Program-made: the position numbers and the translations under genes | Source of the DNA: an uncultured Hungatella sp. | GTDB lineage: Bacteria; Bacillota; Clostridia; Lachnospirales; Lachnospiraceae | Direction: 5' to 3' | DNA: 50,955 nt | Assembly (NCBI GenBank): GCA_910579515.1 | Contig: CAJTUV010000026.1 | Location: forward strand, 1-50,955 | In this document: positions 33,859 through 41,736 of the stretch, one piece after another | Layout: every line of letters begins with the position of its first letter | Numbering within the stretch: position 1 is the stretch's first letter | Notes under the pieces: model-generated | What the model saw: only the letters and a program-made list of their open reading frames with translations | What the model was told of the DNA's origin: nothing | Database searches by the model: none

Positions 33859-34554
33859 TCAACCCCCATAGTGAAGTCCTGCGCTTCTGGATAAGCAGTA
33901 TTTGCTGACAGAAAACTCGCTTCGGTTTGCCTGACTCACAATCTCTTTGATGTAGGACAGCAAAAACCCGTTATATTTCACCTCCAGAACTACATGAAAA
34001 GGGTCCAGCACAGGATACTGGAGAAGTTTCTCAGAAAAAATGTCAAAACAGGACTCCGTAGCTATAATATTGCTGTCTAAAGTAATCCGAATCCGGTTCT
34101 CCTTTGCAATAAACGCCTTTCTTTTATATTCCACCACCGCTTTAGGGCGGTAAACTTTTCTGTTCATCAAACCATAGCACTCAAAGGCAAAAGGCTCTTC
34201 ATAATGAAGCAGCGGGGAATAATTTCCTGCTATCAATTCTTTTGCATCCTCCCGTTTGACTTTCAGGGAGCGCTTTTTCTGATAAGGCCCTTCCTTCTGC
34301 TTCATTTCCAGCATGGCAAAATCAGATTTGGGATCATAACACCTGAGACGTATTTTTCTGCGCAGCTCCACTCCGTCCACTTTCTCCTCATAATCTTCGT
34401 CATCTAATGTATCGAAATATAAAGAGCGAATCCCATAACCACAGGCTCCATTATGGACATCCTTTATCATAATCCCTTCCAAACGGGCACACAGCTTCAA
34501 ACTGTCTGTAATGGTCATAAAATATTTCTTTTCCTGCCTCAAAACTTCATTCAT
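33859..34554 (-). CDS. VTC-domain (polyphosphate polymerase-like) protein
   Basis: A 231-residue tunnel-fold (CYTH-like) protein. The alternating basic and acidic strands that line the tunnel are visible: QEKKYFMTI, IRSLYFDTLDDEDYEEKVDGVELRRKIRLRCY, FAMLEMKQKEGPYQKKRSLKVKRED, AVVEYKRKAFI, RITLDSNI and VLEVKYNG. In yeast the VTC domain makes polyphosphate from ATP; bacterial family members next to DUF4956 and CotH are mostly uncharacterised. It lies 15 bases after the sensor gene and directly before DUF4956, so it is the second gene of the operon. Whether it makes polyphosphate or handles another triphosphate is unknown. Confidence 0.86.
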   Translation of the reverse strand: MNEVLRQEKKYFMTITDSLKLCARLEGIMIKDVHNGACGYGIRSLYFDTLDDEDYEEKVDGVELRRKIRLRCYDPKSDFAMLEMKQKEGPYQKKRSLKVKREDAKELIAGNYSPLLHYEEPFAFECYGLMNRKVYRPKAVVEYKRKAFIAKENRIRITLDSNIIATESCFDIFSEKLLQYPVLDPFHVVLEVKYNGFLLSYIKEIVSQANRSEFSVSKYCLSRSAGLHYGG

Positions 34555-34569
34555 TTCCTATTTTCTCCT

Positions 34570-35733
34570 TCAGGCAGACTTTACATCCGTCTTCTCCTTC
34601 ACATTCAATAGAACCTTAATAAGAAACGTTGCATCCTGTATTTCAAAGTCCGTTTCTCCGTCATAACGAGAGGCTGTTTTCGCTATACTGGCAACACCGT
34701 GTCTCTGTTTTTTCAAATTGACATCCGGATTGCAGGTGTTCCGACACTGAATTACGATCTTGTGGCCTTTCTGTATCATAGAGAGACCGATCTCCTTTTT
34801 TTCTGCCCCAGAACAAAGACAGCCATAAATCGCGTTTTCAAAAATATTAGCGACAATGGCCACTAAATCAATGTCCCGAATGGATAGATTCTCCTCAACC
34901 GCCACTTCCATCGACACTTCTATCTTCTCTTCTTTTGCAAATCCTGCATAAGCGGACAAAATCGTGTCTACAGCATTGTTTTTACACATCGTCGGCTCTG
35001 TCTTCTTTCGTTGTTCCTGTTCCAACTGACGACGCAGAAGCTGTTCGTTCAGTTCCAGAAGCTGTCTCTCAGCCTTATAGCAATGCTCTTTCCCCAAATG
35101 AAGGTAAAGATGAAAAATAAGAAATTGAATCATTCCTGTCAAAAACATAATCACCAATATCCGCATAATAGAAAGAACAGAAAATACCCGTTCATTGGGC
35201 CAGTATGCCACAAACGCCGCTGTAATAAAAGAGATTACCAGAGTCACACTGCTAAACAGGTCCATCTCTTCCCGAAGAAACCCTAAATTCGCCAAAAATA
35301 TTCTGCGAAACTTCTTTTCCATAACCCAGAAAATACCCGTCATCATCAAAAGACGGATCCCGATATCCGCCCATAGATTCCCCTCAAACCACCAACGTGC
35401 CGAATCAATCCCCACAAAAACACACAAAGACAGCAAGTAAAACCCCAAAGAAATTTTATATAAAGACAAATAGATCCCCTCTCCGCTCATCAGACTGCAA
35501 AAAATGCCAACAACCGGCAGGGAACAGAGCCCTGAAAATCGAATATAACTGTTTCTGTCAAGTACATACCAAAGGCTAAAACTTCCAACCGCAATGATCC
35601 CAAAAATCAGATAATAAAAAATGGTCTTCCTCATAGGCAGTCTTGGATGATCCAACATCAAAAAAACCGTCATCATCATCACAGCGCCGATAGAATTTCG
35701 AAGAAGCGCAACCCAAAACGTTCCACCTAACAT
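34570..35733 (-). CDS. AgrC/LytS-like sensor protein lacking the phospho-acceptor helix
   Basis: A 387-residue protein. About six membrane segments (residues 8-215) are followed by a short coiled coil (KAERQLLELNEQLLRRQLEQEQ) and a GHKL ATPase domain with the N box VAIVANIFENAIYGC and a shortened G2 region KKQRHGVASI. In this family a dimerisation helix with the phospho-acceptor His (HDxxHH pattern) normally lies between the coiled coil and the CENxAVxxLL segment. Here the sequence jumps from EQRKKTEPT straight to MCKNNAVDTILSAYAG, so about 40-50 residues are missing and no acceptor His is present. The start at 35733 has AAGGAG 6 bases upstream. It heads the polysaccharide operon. Confidence 0.8.
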   Translation of the reverse strand: MLGGTFWVALLRNSIGAVMMMTVFLMLDHPRLPMRKTIFYYLIFGIIAVGSFSLWYVLDRNSYIRFSGLCSLPVVGIFCSLMSGEGIYLSLYKISLGFYLLSLCVFVGIDSARWWFEGNLWADIGIRLLMMTGIFWVMEKKFRRIFLANLGFLREEMDLFSSVTLVISFITAAFVAYWPNERVFSVLSIMRILVIMFLTGMIQFLIFHLYLHLGKEHCYKAERQLLELNEQLLRRQLEQEQRKKTEPTMCKNNAVDTILSAYAGFAKEEKIEVSMEVAVEENLSIRDIDLVAIVANIFENAIYGCLCSGAEKKEIGLSMIQKGHKIVIQCRNTCNPDVNLKKQRHGVASIAKTASRYDGETDFEIQDATFLIKVLLNVKEKTDVKSA

Positions 35734-35755
35734 ACTTTTCTCCTTCCTTTCCGAC

Positions 35756-35785
35756 ATTATATCAAAGAAAAAAAATTTTTTAACT
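35756..35785 (-). promoter_or_regulatory. Candidate promoter of the polysaccharide operon
   Basis: Minus strand TATAAT (35756-35761) lies 22 bases before the sensor start. No consensus -35 is present; GTTAAA sits at the right distance within ACAGTTAAA (35779-35787), which resembles a single LytTR/AgrA half-site. A poor -35 with such a site suggests an activator-dependent promoter. No clear second half-site was found. Confidence 0.4.
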
Positions 35786-35861
35786 GTCTTGGAACGAATC
35801 GCATGTTTTGCGACACGGTTTGCCCCTCTTTTTCCAACAAAATCCAAGTTCCCTAAAATAT

Positions 35862-35902
35862 AAAAAACCTCAGAAAAAGCACTTGCTCTCTCTAAGGCTT
35901 TT
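35862..35902 (-). terminator. Terminator between the LytTR regulator and the sensor gene
   Basis: Minus strand CCTTAGA (35891-35897) pairs with TCTGAGG (35868-35874, one G·U), followed by TTTTTT (35862-35867). An alternative AAAAAGC/GCTTTTT pairing overlaps. It begins at the regulator stop codon, so regulator and sensor are separate transcripts. Confidence 0.75.
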
Positions 35903-36648
35903 TAAAAATATTCCTCACCGGGTTCACTTTCACAATAGTAATTAAAATATTGTTCCCGCAAAGGCTGGTAAGCTCCTCTGGGAAGATAGATACTGCGGCC
36001 TGTATCCAGACAGACTTCCTGCCCATTCAGGCTGTTAATATGTTCCAGATTCAGAATATAAGAAGCTCCTACTCGTGTAAATTGCCGATACGAAGAAAGG
36101 ACTCCAAAAATCTCTCCCATAGTCATGCGAAGCTGCCCTGAAGTATTATCCGCAAAAGTCAGCTTCTGCGACTTCCCCTGGGCTTCACAACACACAATAT
36201 CCTTGATTGCAATGCGATGACTTCGACCATCCATGCGAAACAGCACATATTGCTTTCTTCTCTTTTCCATGTTTGCTAAAATCTTGTCCAACACGGGAAA
36301 GAGCTCTTTTTCTGTCACCGGCTTCACCAGATATTGAAAGGCTTCCACCCCAAATGCTTCTAAGGCATAATCTGCCGAGGCAGTAAGAAACACGATAGGA
36401 ACCGTACTTCCCATCTGCCGAAGCTCTTTTGCAACCTCAATTCCTGTTATGTCTGGCATATAAATATCCATTAGAAGTAAATCCGGCGTGTATTCCTGAT
36501 TTCTGACTCGTAAAAGAAGTTCCTGTGCGTATTCAAAACTTTCTATTTTAAAATCGTAATCCCGGTGACTTTTTTGCCAGGTCTTTAAATACTGTTCTGT
36601 TTTTACTAACTCACTCTTATCGTCATCGCAGATTGCTAACAGATACAT
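35902..36648 (-). CDS. LytTR-family response regulator (AgrA-like)
   Basis: A 248-residue regulator. The receiver domain has the acidic cluster AICDDDKSE, the phosphorylatable Asp in DLLLMDIYMPDITG near residue 59, the Thr in IVFLTAS and the Lys in QYLVKPVTEKE. The LytTR DNA-binding domain follows (RIAIKDIVCCEAQGKSQKL, FTRVGASYILNLEHINSLNGQEVCL, YLPRGAYQPLREQYFNYY). The start at 36648 suits the GGAGACG site better than the ATG two codons earlier. The receiver is intact although the neighbouring sensor lacks its acceptor His. It probably controls the polysaccharide operon and itself; candidate direct repeats lie upstream. Confidence 0.88.
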   Translation of the reverse strand: MYLLAICDDDKSELVKTEQYLKTWQKSHRDYDFKIESFEYAQELLLRVRNQEYTPDLLLMDIYMPDITGIEVAKELRQMGSTVPIVFLTASADYALEAFGVEAFQYLVKPVTEKELFPVLDKILANMEKRRKQYVLFRMDGRSHRIAIKDIVCCEAQGKSQKLTFADNTSGQLRMTMGEIFGVLSSYRQFTRVGASYILNLEHINSLNGQEVCLDTGRSIYLPRGAYQPLREQYFNYYCESEPGEEYF

Positions 36649-36780
36649 TCTCATCGTCTCCTACTAAGCTGTCTTACCAATTTTACCATAATTTCCTCTT
36701 AAAATCATTATGTTTTTTATGGAATATTCACCTAAAATATAATGTATTGTTTGTGTAATTTTTTACAAAAAAGTATAGTT

Positions 36781-36829
36781 TCCTTTATGCAATATTGACC
36801 AAAAAATGGAACTATCCTTTGTGCAATAT
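36781..36829 (-). promoter_or_regulatory. Pair of 15-base direct repeats upstream of the LytTR regulator gene
   Basis: Minus strand ATATTGCATAAAGGA (36781-36795) and ATATTGCACAAAGGA (36815-36829) differ at one base and are 34 bases apart in an AT-rich 200-base region between the efp terminator and the regulator gene. LytTR proteins bind direct repeats, so an autoregulatory site is plausible, but the sequence does not match the known ACAGTT-type core. Nearer the gene a TAAAAT -10-like hexamer occurs around 36683-36688. Confidence 0.5.
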
Positions 36830-36849
36830 GATTCCTTTTTGTGTTCAGA

Positions 36850-36904
36850 TATAAAAATAGAGCCGCTGCTTTGGTAGATACGTTGTCTACGCCTGCAACA
36901 GCTC
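36850..36904 (-). terminator. Terminator after efp
   Basis: Ten-base stem with G·U pairs: GAGCTGTTGC (minus, 36895-36904) with GCAGCGGCTC (36860-36869), an inner GTAGA/TCTAC pairing, and TATTTTTAT after the stem. Confidence 0.85.
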
Positions 36905-36931
36905 TTCTCATCCCTTTTCCCTAAAGCCTTC

Positions 36932-37489
36932 CTATACTCTGGACAAATACTCTCCAGTACGGGTATCAATTTTAATCTTGTCTCCTCTGTCTACAAACAA
37001 AGGCACATACACAGTTGCTCCGGTCTCTACAACGGCTGGCTTTGTTGCTCCGGTAGCCGTATCTCCCTTAAATCCTGGCTCTGTGTCTGTAATCTCCAGT
37101 TCTACAAATAACGGCGGTTCCACGGAGAACACCTTTCCATTATAGGAACAAATCTTGCACATATCGTTCTCTTTCACAAACTTCAGTGCATCGCCGATGG
37201 TCTCTGTGTTCAGAGCAATCTGCTCATAAGTGTTTACATCCATAAAGTTAAATAAATCGCCGTCCGAATACAGATACTGCATGTCCACTCTATCAATTCT
37301 TGCAGCCGGAAACTTCTCTGTTGGGCGGAAAGTCTTCTCTATTACACCGCCGCTGATCACATTCTTAATCTTCGTTCTTACAAAGGCTGCGCCCTTCCCT
37401 GGCTTTACATGCTGGAACTCTAAAATCTGATATACATTTCCATCAATCTCTAAGGTAATGCCATTTCTAAAATCACCCGCAGATATCAT
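36932..37489 (-). CDS. efp: Translation elongation factor P
   Basis: EF-P relieves ribosome stalling at polyproline. The 185-residue protein has the KOW-like domain ending in the loop HVKPGKGAAFVRTKIKN (the modified Lys position is in KPGKG), the middle OB domain (MQYLYSDGDLFNFMDVNTYEQI) and the C-terminal EFP signature GDTATGATKPAVVETGATVYVPLFVDRGDKIKIDTRTGEY. AGGAGG lies before the ATG. It follows the aro genes by 67 bases and probably shares their transcript. Confidence 0.96.
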   Translation of the reverse strand: MISAGDFRNGITLEIDGNVYQILEFQHVKPGKGAAFVRTKIKNVISGGVIEKTFRPTEKFPAARIDRVDMQYLYSDGDLFNFMDVNTYEQIALNTETIGDALKFVKENDMCKICSYNGKVFSVEPPLFVELEITDTEPGFKGDTATGATKPAVVETGATVYVPLFVDRGDKIKIDTRTGEYLSRV

Positions 37490-37556
37490 AAATGATATTC
37501 CTCCTTCAATTCTCTCTCATTCGTTCATCTTATTCTATACTATCTATCCCACATTT

Positions 37557-38006
37557 TCAACACTTTTTTGTCAAATTCTCATGGTACTTAAGGTAATCCA
37601 TAGCCAAAATATAGCCAGAAAGCCCCAACCCTGTAATCTGTCCTGTGCACACAGGAGCGGTCACCGACACATGCCGAAATTCTTCCCGCTTATGGACATT
37701 GGAGATATGCACCTCAATTTTCGGAATCTCCAGAGAGGCCAGCGCATCCCGCAAGGCATAACTGTAATGAGTAAACGCCCCTGGATTGATAATGATTCCT
37801 TCCACACCGCTATGATACGCCTCCTGAAGTTTATCAATAAGGGCTCCTTCTAAGTTGCTCTGAAACGCTTCTATCTCATGGCCTTCTTTTCCAGCCTTCT
37901 CCTCCAGCATAGAAACCAGGAAGGCATAATCTTCCTTGCCATAAATGCCTTTTTCCCGAATCCCTAAAAAATTCAGATTCGGTCCGTTCAGTACTAATAT
38001 CTTCAT
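37557..38006 (-). CDS. aroQ: 3-dehydroquinate dehydratase, type II
   Basis: Third step of the shikimate pathway. The 149 residues show LVLNGPNLNFLGIREKGIYG (catalytic Tyr loop), EAFQSNLEGALIDKLQEA, NPGAFTHYSYALRDAL, EVHISNVHKREEFRHVSV (catalytic His) and GQITGLGLSGYILAMDYL. GGAG precedes the ATG by about 8 bases. It follows aroK by 36 bases. Confidence 0.96.
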   Translation of the reverse strand: MKILVLNGPNLNFLGIREKGIYGKEDYAFLVSMLEEKAGKEGHEIEAFQSNLEGALIDKLQEAYHSGVEGIIINPGAFTHYSYALRDALASLEIPKIEVHISNVHKREEFRHVSVTAPVCTGQITGLGLSGYILAMDYLKYHENLTKKC

Positions 38007-38042
38007 GCCAGCTTTCTCCTTTTGCCATTTAGCCTGTGCTCT

Positions 38043-38555
38043 CTATTGTATAAGACTTCCTTCAATCTCTGTGGTAATCTGCCCTACGGTCTTTCCGTCC
38101 ACGTCCACCGTCAAATGGGCCGCCTCCTGATATAGCTTTTCTCTGTCATTTAACAAAGTCCTTACCTTCTTTTGGGCATCCTCTCCCTGTAAAAGAGGCC
38201 TGGTAGTGTCCCCTTTTAACCGCTTTATTACTGTGGAAGGCCGAACTCTTAAATAAACCACAGTCCCCATTTCTTTTAAAATTTTTCGGTTTTCCTCTCG
38301 CATCGGAAGACCGCCGCCTACAGAGATCACTGCCTTGTCTTCATATTTTGCCAGGGTTTTAAGCATTCTGGTCTCTGCCTGGCGGAACGCTTCTTCCCCT
38401 TTCGTCTCAAATATACGGCTGATGGTAATTTGGGCTTCCTCTTCTATGAGCCTGTCTGTATCCAGAAGCGATACTCCTAACTTTTTGGATAAACGCTTCC
38501 CGATCGTTGTCTTTCCTGCTCCCATAAATCCGATGAGTATGACATGCTCTTTCAT
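38043..38555 (-). CDS. aroK: Shikimate kinase
   Basis: Phosphorylates shikimate with ATP. The 170-residue form starts at 38555 (MKEHVILIGFMGAGKTTIGKRL), overlapping the aroE stop by four bases (ATGA); a longer frame up to 38630 lies inside aroE and is unlikely. The Walker A motif is GFMGAGKTT, followed by LLDTDRLIEEEAQITISRIF, the shikimate-binding GGGLPMREEN and the lid region DTTRPLLQGEDAQKKVRTLLNDREKLYQEAA. Confidence 0.95.
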   Translation of the reverse strand: MKEHVILIGFMGAGKTTIGKRLSKKLGVSLLDTDRLIEEEAQITISRIFETKGEEAFRQAETRMLKTLAKYEDKAVISVGGGLPMREENRKILKEMGTVVYLRVRPSTVIKRLKGDTTRPLLQGEDAQKKVRTLLNDREKLYQEAAHLTVDVDGKTVGQITTEIEGSLIQ

Positions 38556-39418
38556 CCCTTTAACTTTTCCTCCATCATCTGCCTGACCTTGTCCGTAATC
38601 TCCTTTGAAATCTGTATCTTGGGATTCCATAATTCAAAAGCAATGATTCCCTGATAAATCAGCATGTCAAGGCCATTCACCGCCCGGCCGTTGGCCTCTC
38701 TTACCAATTTCATAAAACGAGTCTCTTTTGGCGTATAGATAATGTCCACTCCTGTATGAATTTTCTTATAAAATTCTCTGTCTTCTATCGCTACAGCATC
38801 CACTTGAGGATGCATCCCTACGCTGGTAGTCTGGATTGCCAGATAAGAGTCTTTCTTGAGCATTTCATAATCCCCAAGGGGCATGGCTGTCATAATTTCT
38901 CTCCCAAAGAGACGGTTCATCTCTCCGGCTAACGTCTCTGCCTTCTCAAAAGTTCGGTTTAAAATGGTGATGGACCTGGCCTTTTTCTCCATCAGCATAT
39001 AGGCCGCCGCTTTTGCCGCTCCGCCTGCGCCTAAAAGAAGACAATCCTGCCCCTCTACCTCAATCCCATGTCCCTTTAGAGCCCTGTAAAGACCTGCCGC
39101 ATCCGTATTGTAACCTTTGTAACCGCCGTCTATTCGAACCAGGGTATTGACTGCCTGAATGCTCAAAGCCGCCTGGTCAATCTCCTTTAAATACGGCATT
39201 ATGCTCTGTTTATGAGGCACAGTCACATTCAGCCCCCAAAAGCCCAAGGCATAGATTCCCTGGATTGCCGCCTCTATTTGATTGTTCTTCACATTACAGG
39301 GCACATAGATAAAGTCAAGTCCCAAAGCCTCGGCAAAGTAGTTTTGCATCAATGGAGACAGGGAATGTCCCACCGGATTACCTATGACTCCACAGACCTT
39401 TGCATTTCCACTAATCAT
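38552..39418 (-). CDS. aroE: Shikimate dehydrogenase
   Basis: NADPH-dependent reduction of 3-dehydroshikimate. The 288 residues show VIGNPVGHSLSPLMQNYFAEALGL, the NVTVPHK catalytic Lys loop, NTDAAGLYRAL (Asp), the nucleotide-binding LLLGAGGAAKAAAYML and the C-terminal NGLDMLIYQGIIAFELW. It overlaps both neighbours by ATGA, with yqeG before and aroK after, so the three are translationally coupled. Confidence 0.95.
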   Translation of the reverse strand: MISGNAKVCGVIGNPVGHSLSPLMQNYFAEALGLDFIYVPCNVKNNQIEAAIQGIYALGFWGLNVTVPHKQSIMPYLKEIDQAALSIQAVNTLVRIDGGYKGYNTDAAGLYRALKGHGIEVEGQDCLLLGAGGAAKAAAYMLMEKKARSITILNRTFEKAETLAGEMNRLFGREIMTAMPLGDYEMLKKDSYLAIQTTSVGMHPQVDAVAIEDREFYKKIHTGVDIIYTPKETRFMKLVREANGRAVNGLDMLIYQGIIAFELWNPKIQISKEITDKVRQMMEEKLKG

Positions 39419-39924
39419 GTCTTCCTCCGTTGTTTTCTCCGATGATAAAAAAACAGCACTGGTTTTTCCAAATAACGTTTTAACACAATCTGAATCTCTT
39501 CTTTTGGGTTGACAGGCTTTACCAAATAACTGTAAATCCCGGCTCGATTGGCTCCATAGATATCTGTGAAAAGCTGGTCGCCTACAAAAATAGTGGCAAT
39601 GTTTGAGGTTCCCATTATCTCCATAGCTTTTTGGTAACCTTTTACAGACGGTTTTCCTCCCTTATAGAGGTAGGGGGAATCTACCTGAGCTGCAAAAGAA
39701 GCGACTCTGGGTTTTTTATTGTTGGATAACAAGCAGGTTTTCATTCCTATTTTGCGAAAATGCGCAAACAGAGAAAGAGCCCTCTTATCGGCCGGGGCTC
39801 CATGGCAAACCAGAGTATTGTCAATATCAAAAATCACTCCTCTGATTCCATTTTCATATAAATGCTCATAGGGAATCTCATAGGCAGATTCCACCATTTC
39901 TTTTGGATAAAACGGCTCTAACAT
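39415..39924 (-). CDS. yqeG: YqeG-family HAD phosphatase
   Basis: A 169-residue HAD-superfamily phosphatase of the YqeG (IIIA) type. Motif I is GVIFDIDNTLV, motif II is CLLSNN, the Lys lies in YKGGKPSVKGYQKAM and motif III is FVGDQLFTDIYGANRAGI. In B. subtilis yqeG sits beside yqeH and aroE, similar to the order here. The substrate is unknown. The product ends with a basic tail (YHRRKQRRKT). It lies 2 bases after nrdR. Confidence 0.9.
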   Translation of the reverse strand: MLEPFYPKEMVESAYEIPYEHLYENGIRGVIFDIDNTLVCHGAPADKRALSLFAHFRKIGMKTCLLSNNKKPRVASFAAQVDSPYLYKGGKPSVKGYQKAMEIMGTSNIATIFVGDQLFTDIYGANRAGIYSYLVKPVNPKEEIQIVLKRYLEKPVLFFYHRRKQRRKT

Positions 39925-39925
39925 A

Positions 39926-40378
39926 TTATTTCTTTAACAGCTTTCCCAGCTCCTCCATAAATGTATTAACGTCCTTAAACTCTCGATAAACGGATGCAAA
40001 ACGCACATAAGCCACCTCATCTACATCCTTTAATTTCTCCATAACCTTTTCACCTATCACTGAGGTTTCCACCTCTTTTTCCTCCAGGTTAAAAATCCAA
40101 TTTTCAATCTCGTCAATCATGGCGTCGATCTGTTGAGGAGACACCGGTCTTTTGTGACAGGAATGAAGGATTCCCGCCTCAATCTTAGAACGGTCGTAGA
40201 CCTCTCTGGAGTTGTCCTTCTTGATTACCATAAGAGGCATGGTCTCCAGTTTCTCATAAGTTGTAAAACGCTTTCCACATTTCTCACACTGCCTGCGGCG
40301 GCGAATGGAACTATTGTCATCAGCAGGCCTTGAATCGATTACTTTTGTTTCATCTTCATAACAGTATGGGCACTTCAA
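39926..40378 (-). CDS. nrdR: Transcriptional repressor NrdR
   Basis: A 150-residue nucleotide-sensing repressor of ribonucleotide reductase genes. The N-terminal zinc ribbon is MKCPYCYEDETKVIDSR with CEKCGKRFTTYE. The ATP-cone follows (LMVIKKDNSREVYDRSKIEAGILHSCHKRPVS). AGGAGGGAA lies just before the ATG. It heads the nrdR-yqeG-aroE-aroK-aroQ operon. A direct target is visible in this window: the two NrdR boxes before nrdD. Confidence 0.96.
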   Translation of the reverse strand: MKCPYCYEDETKVIDSRPADDNSSIRRRRQCEKCGKRFTTYEKLETMPLMVIKKDNSREVYDRSKIEAGILHSCHKRPVSPQQIDAMIDEIENWIFNLEEKEVETSVIGEKVMEKLKDVDEVAYVRFASVYREFKDVNTFMEELGKLLKK

Positions 40379-40423
40379 TGGTATTCCCTCCTGATTCTCT
40401 TAGAGTACTTGCGATTTATAACT

Positions 40424-40452
40424 ATTTTACCCTATGAAACACCAAATGGCAA
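40424..40452 (-). promoter_or_regulatory. Promoter of the nrdR-aro operon
   Basis: Minus strand TTGCCA (40447-40452), 17 bases, TAAAAT (40424-40429), 46 bases before the nrdR start. Confidence 0.72.
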
Positions 40453-40479
40453 GGTGAAATCCAGGGAAAATATTCCAGT

Positions 40480-41706
40480 TTACCCTTCCTTTACTGCCTT
40501 ATTAAAAAACAAAAATCCCACGGCAAATAAAACTGCCAGCATCCCCACGCCGCTGCTTGGATTTTGAGTAAGCTGGGTCATAAAGCCTACCAGGGCTGTG
40601 CCCATAAAAGAAGCCCCTTTTCCGCAGATATCAAAAATCCCAAAAAATTCTCCAGATTTCTCAGGCGGAATGATTTTCGCAAAATAGGATCTGGACAGCG
40701 CCTGGATGCCTCCCTGAAACATGCCGACCCAAACCGCCAGCACCCAGAACTCCCACTGCTTATCGAGCTGAATAGCAAACAGGGCAATACAAAAATAGCT
40801 GGCAATACAAAGTTTTATAAGAGAAGTGTTCCTATATTTTTTTGCCGCCCTTCCAAAAATCAGAGCAAATGGAAACGCCACAATCTGAGTAACTAAAAGC
40901 GCCAGCAAAAGCCCCTGGGAATTCAGCCCGATAGCGCTTCCATAGGCAGTGGCCATCTCGATAATGGTATACACTCCGTCAATATAAAAGAAAAAGGCGA
41001 TTAAAAACAGATAAATTTTCTTGTGTTTCCCAATATCTGCCAAAATCCCAGAAAGCCTTCTAAAGCTCTCTCTCACCACATGTTCCTGTTTCTTTACGCC
41101 GTGCTTCTGCTTATAATTGCGAAGAAGGGGAATCGTAACCAAAAGCCACCATCCGGCATTTATAAAAAAGGCTGCGCTCATGGCCACAGGCATGGAAATG
41201 CCAATAGCCTCATTTCCCAACACGAATATCAGACTGACAACAAAGGGGACGCAGCTTCCTATATATCCCCAGGCATACCCTTGAGAAGAAACCTGGTCCA
41301 TCCGCTCTGTGGTAGTCACATCGGAGAGCATGGCGTCATAAAAAATCAGACTTGCAGAATATCCTACTTTTGCAATAACAAAAATTGCAAGAAATACAAT
41401 CCATGGCGCAGGTACAGAAAGGGCCGCGCATCCAAGGACTCCGGTCATCATACTGAATGTAAAAATCGGCTTTTTGTATCCGTCAGTGTCTGCAATAGTG
41501 CCCAAAACAGGCCCAATCACCGCAACCACCAGAGTGGACACAGACGCGGCATACCCCCAAAAAGCCATGGCATCTACCTCTGACAGTCCATCTTTTCCTG
41601 CCAGATAATTAAAATAAATGGGCAGAATCGTAGAGACCAAAAGGACAAAGGCAGAATTTCCTACATCATATAAAACCCAATACTTTTCCAGCTTTGTCAG
41701 CTTCAT
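40480..41706 (-). CDS. MFS transporter of the UMF1/Atg22 type
   Basis: A 408-residue transporter with about 11-12 membrane segments. The N-terminal KYWVLYDVGNSAFVLLV matches the DxxNSAF hallmark of the UMF1/Atg22-like MFS group. The loop GTIADTDGYKKP after helix 2-3 and the late GMFQGGIQALSRSYFAKIIPPEKSGEFFGIFDI are also typical. Family members include amino-acid effluxers, but the substrate here is unknown. The start at 41706 has AGGAGG 9 bases upstream. It lies 30 bases after the radical SAM gene and is probably co-transcribed. Confidence 0.88.
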   Translation of the reverse strand: MKLTKLEKYWVLYDVGNSAFVLLVSTILPIYFNYLAGKDGLSEVDAMAFWGYAASVSTLVVAVIGPVLGTIADTDGYKKPIFTFSMMTGVLGCAALSVPAPWIVFLAIFVIAKVGYSASLIFYDAMLSDVTTTERMDQVSSQGYAWGYIGSCVPFVVSLIFVLGNEAIGISMPVAMSAAFFINAGWWLLVTIPLLRNYKQKHGVKKQEHVVRESFRRLSGILADIGKHKKIYLFLIAFFFYIDGVYTIIEMATAYGSAIGLNSQGLLLALLVTQIVAFPFALIFGRAAKKYRNTSLIKLCIASYFCIALFAIQLDKQWEFWVLAVWVGMFQGGIQALSRSYFAKIIPPEKSGEFFGIFDICGKGASFMGTALVGFMTQLTQNPSSGVGMLAVLFAVGFLFFNKAVKEG

Positions 41707-41736
41707 CAACATTCCCTCCTTCATGTCTGTTTTTTG

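Noticed and set aside
35770..35810. Paired AgrA/LytTR sites before the polysaccharide operon
   Set aside because: Only one ACAGTTAAA-like half-site is visible; the expected partner about 21 bases away is absent.
40455..40482. Terminator after the MFS gene
   Set aside because: GGAAAATATTCC is a palindrome without a loop and no T-run follows.
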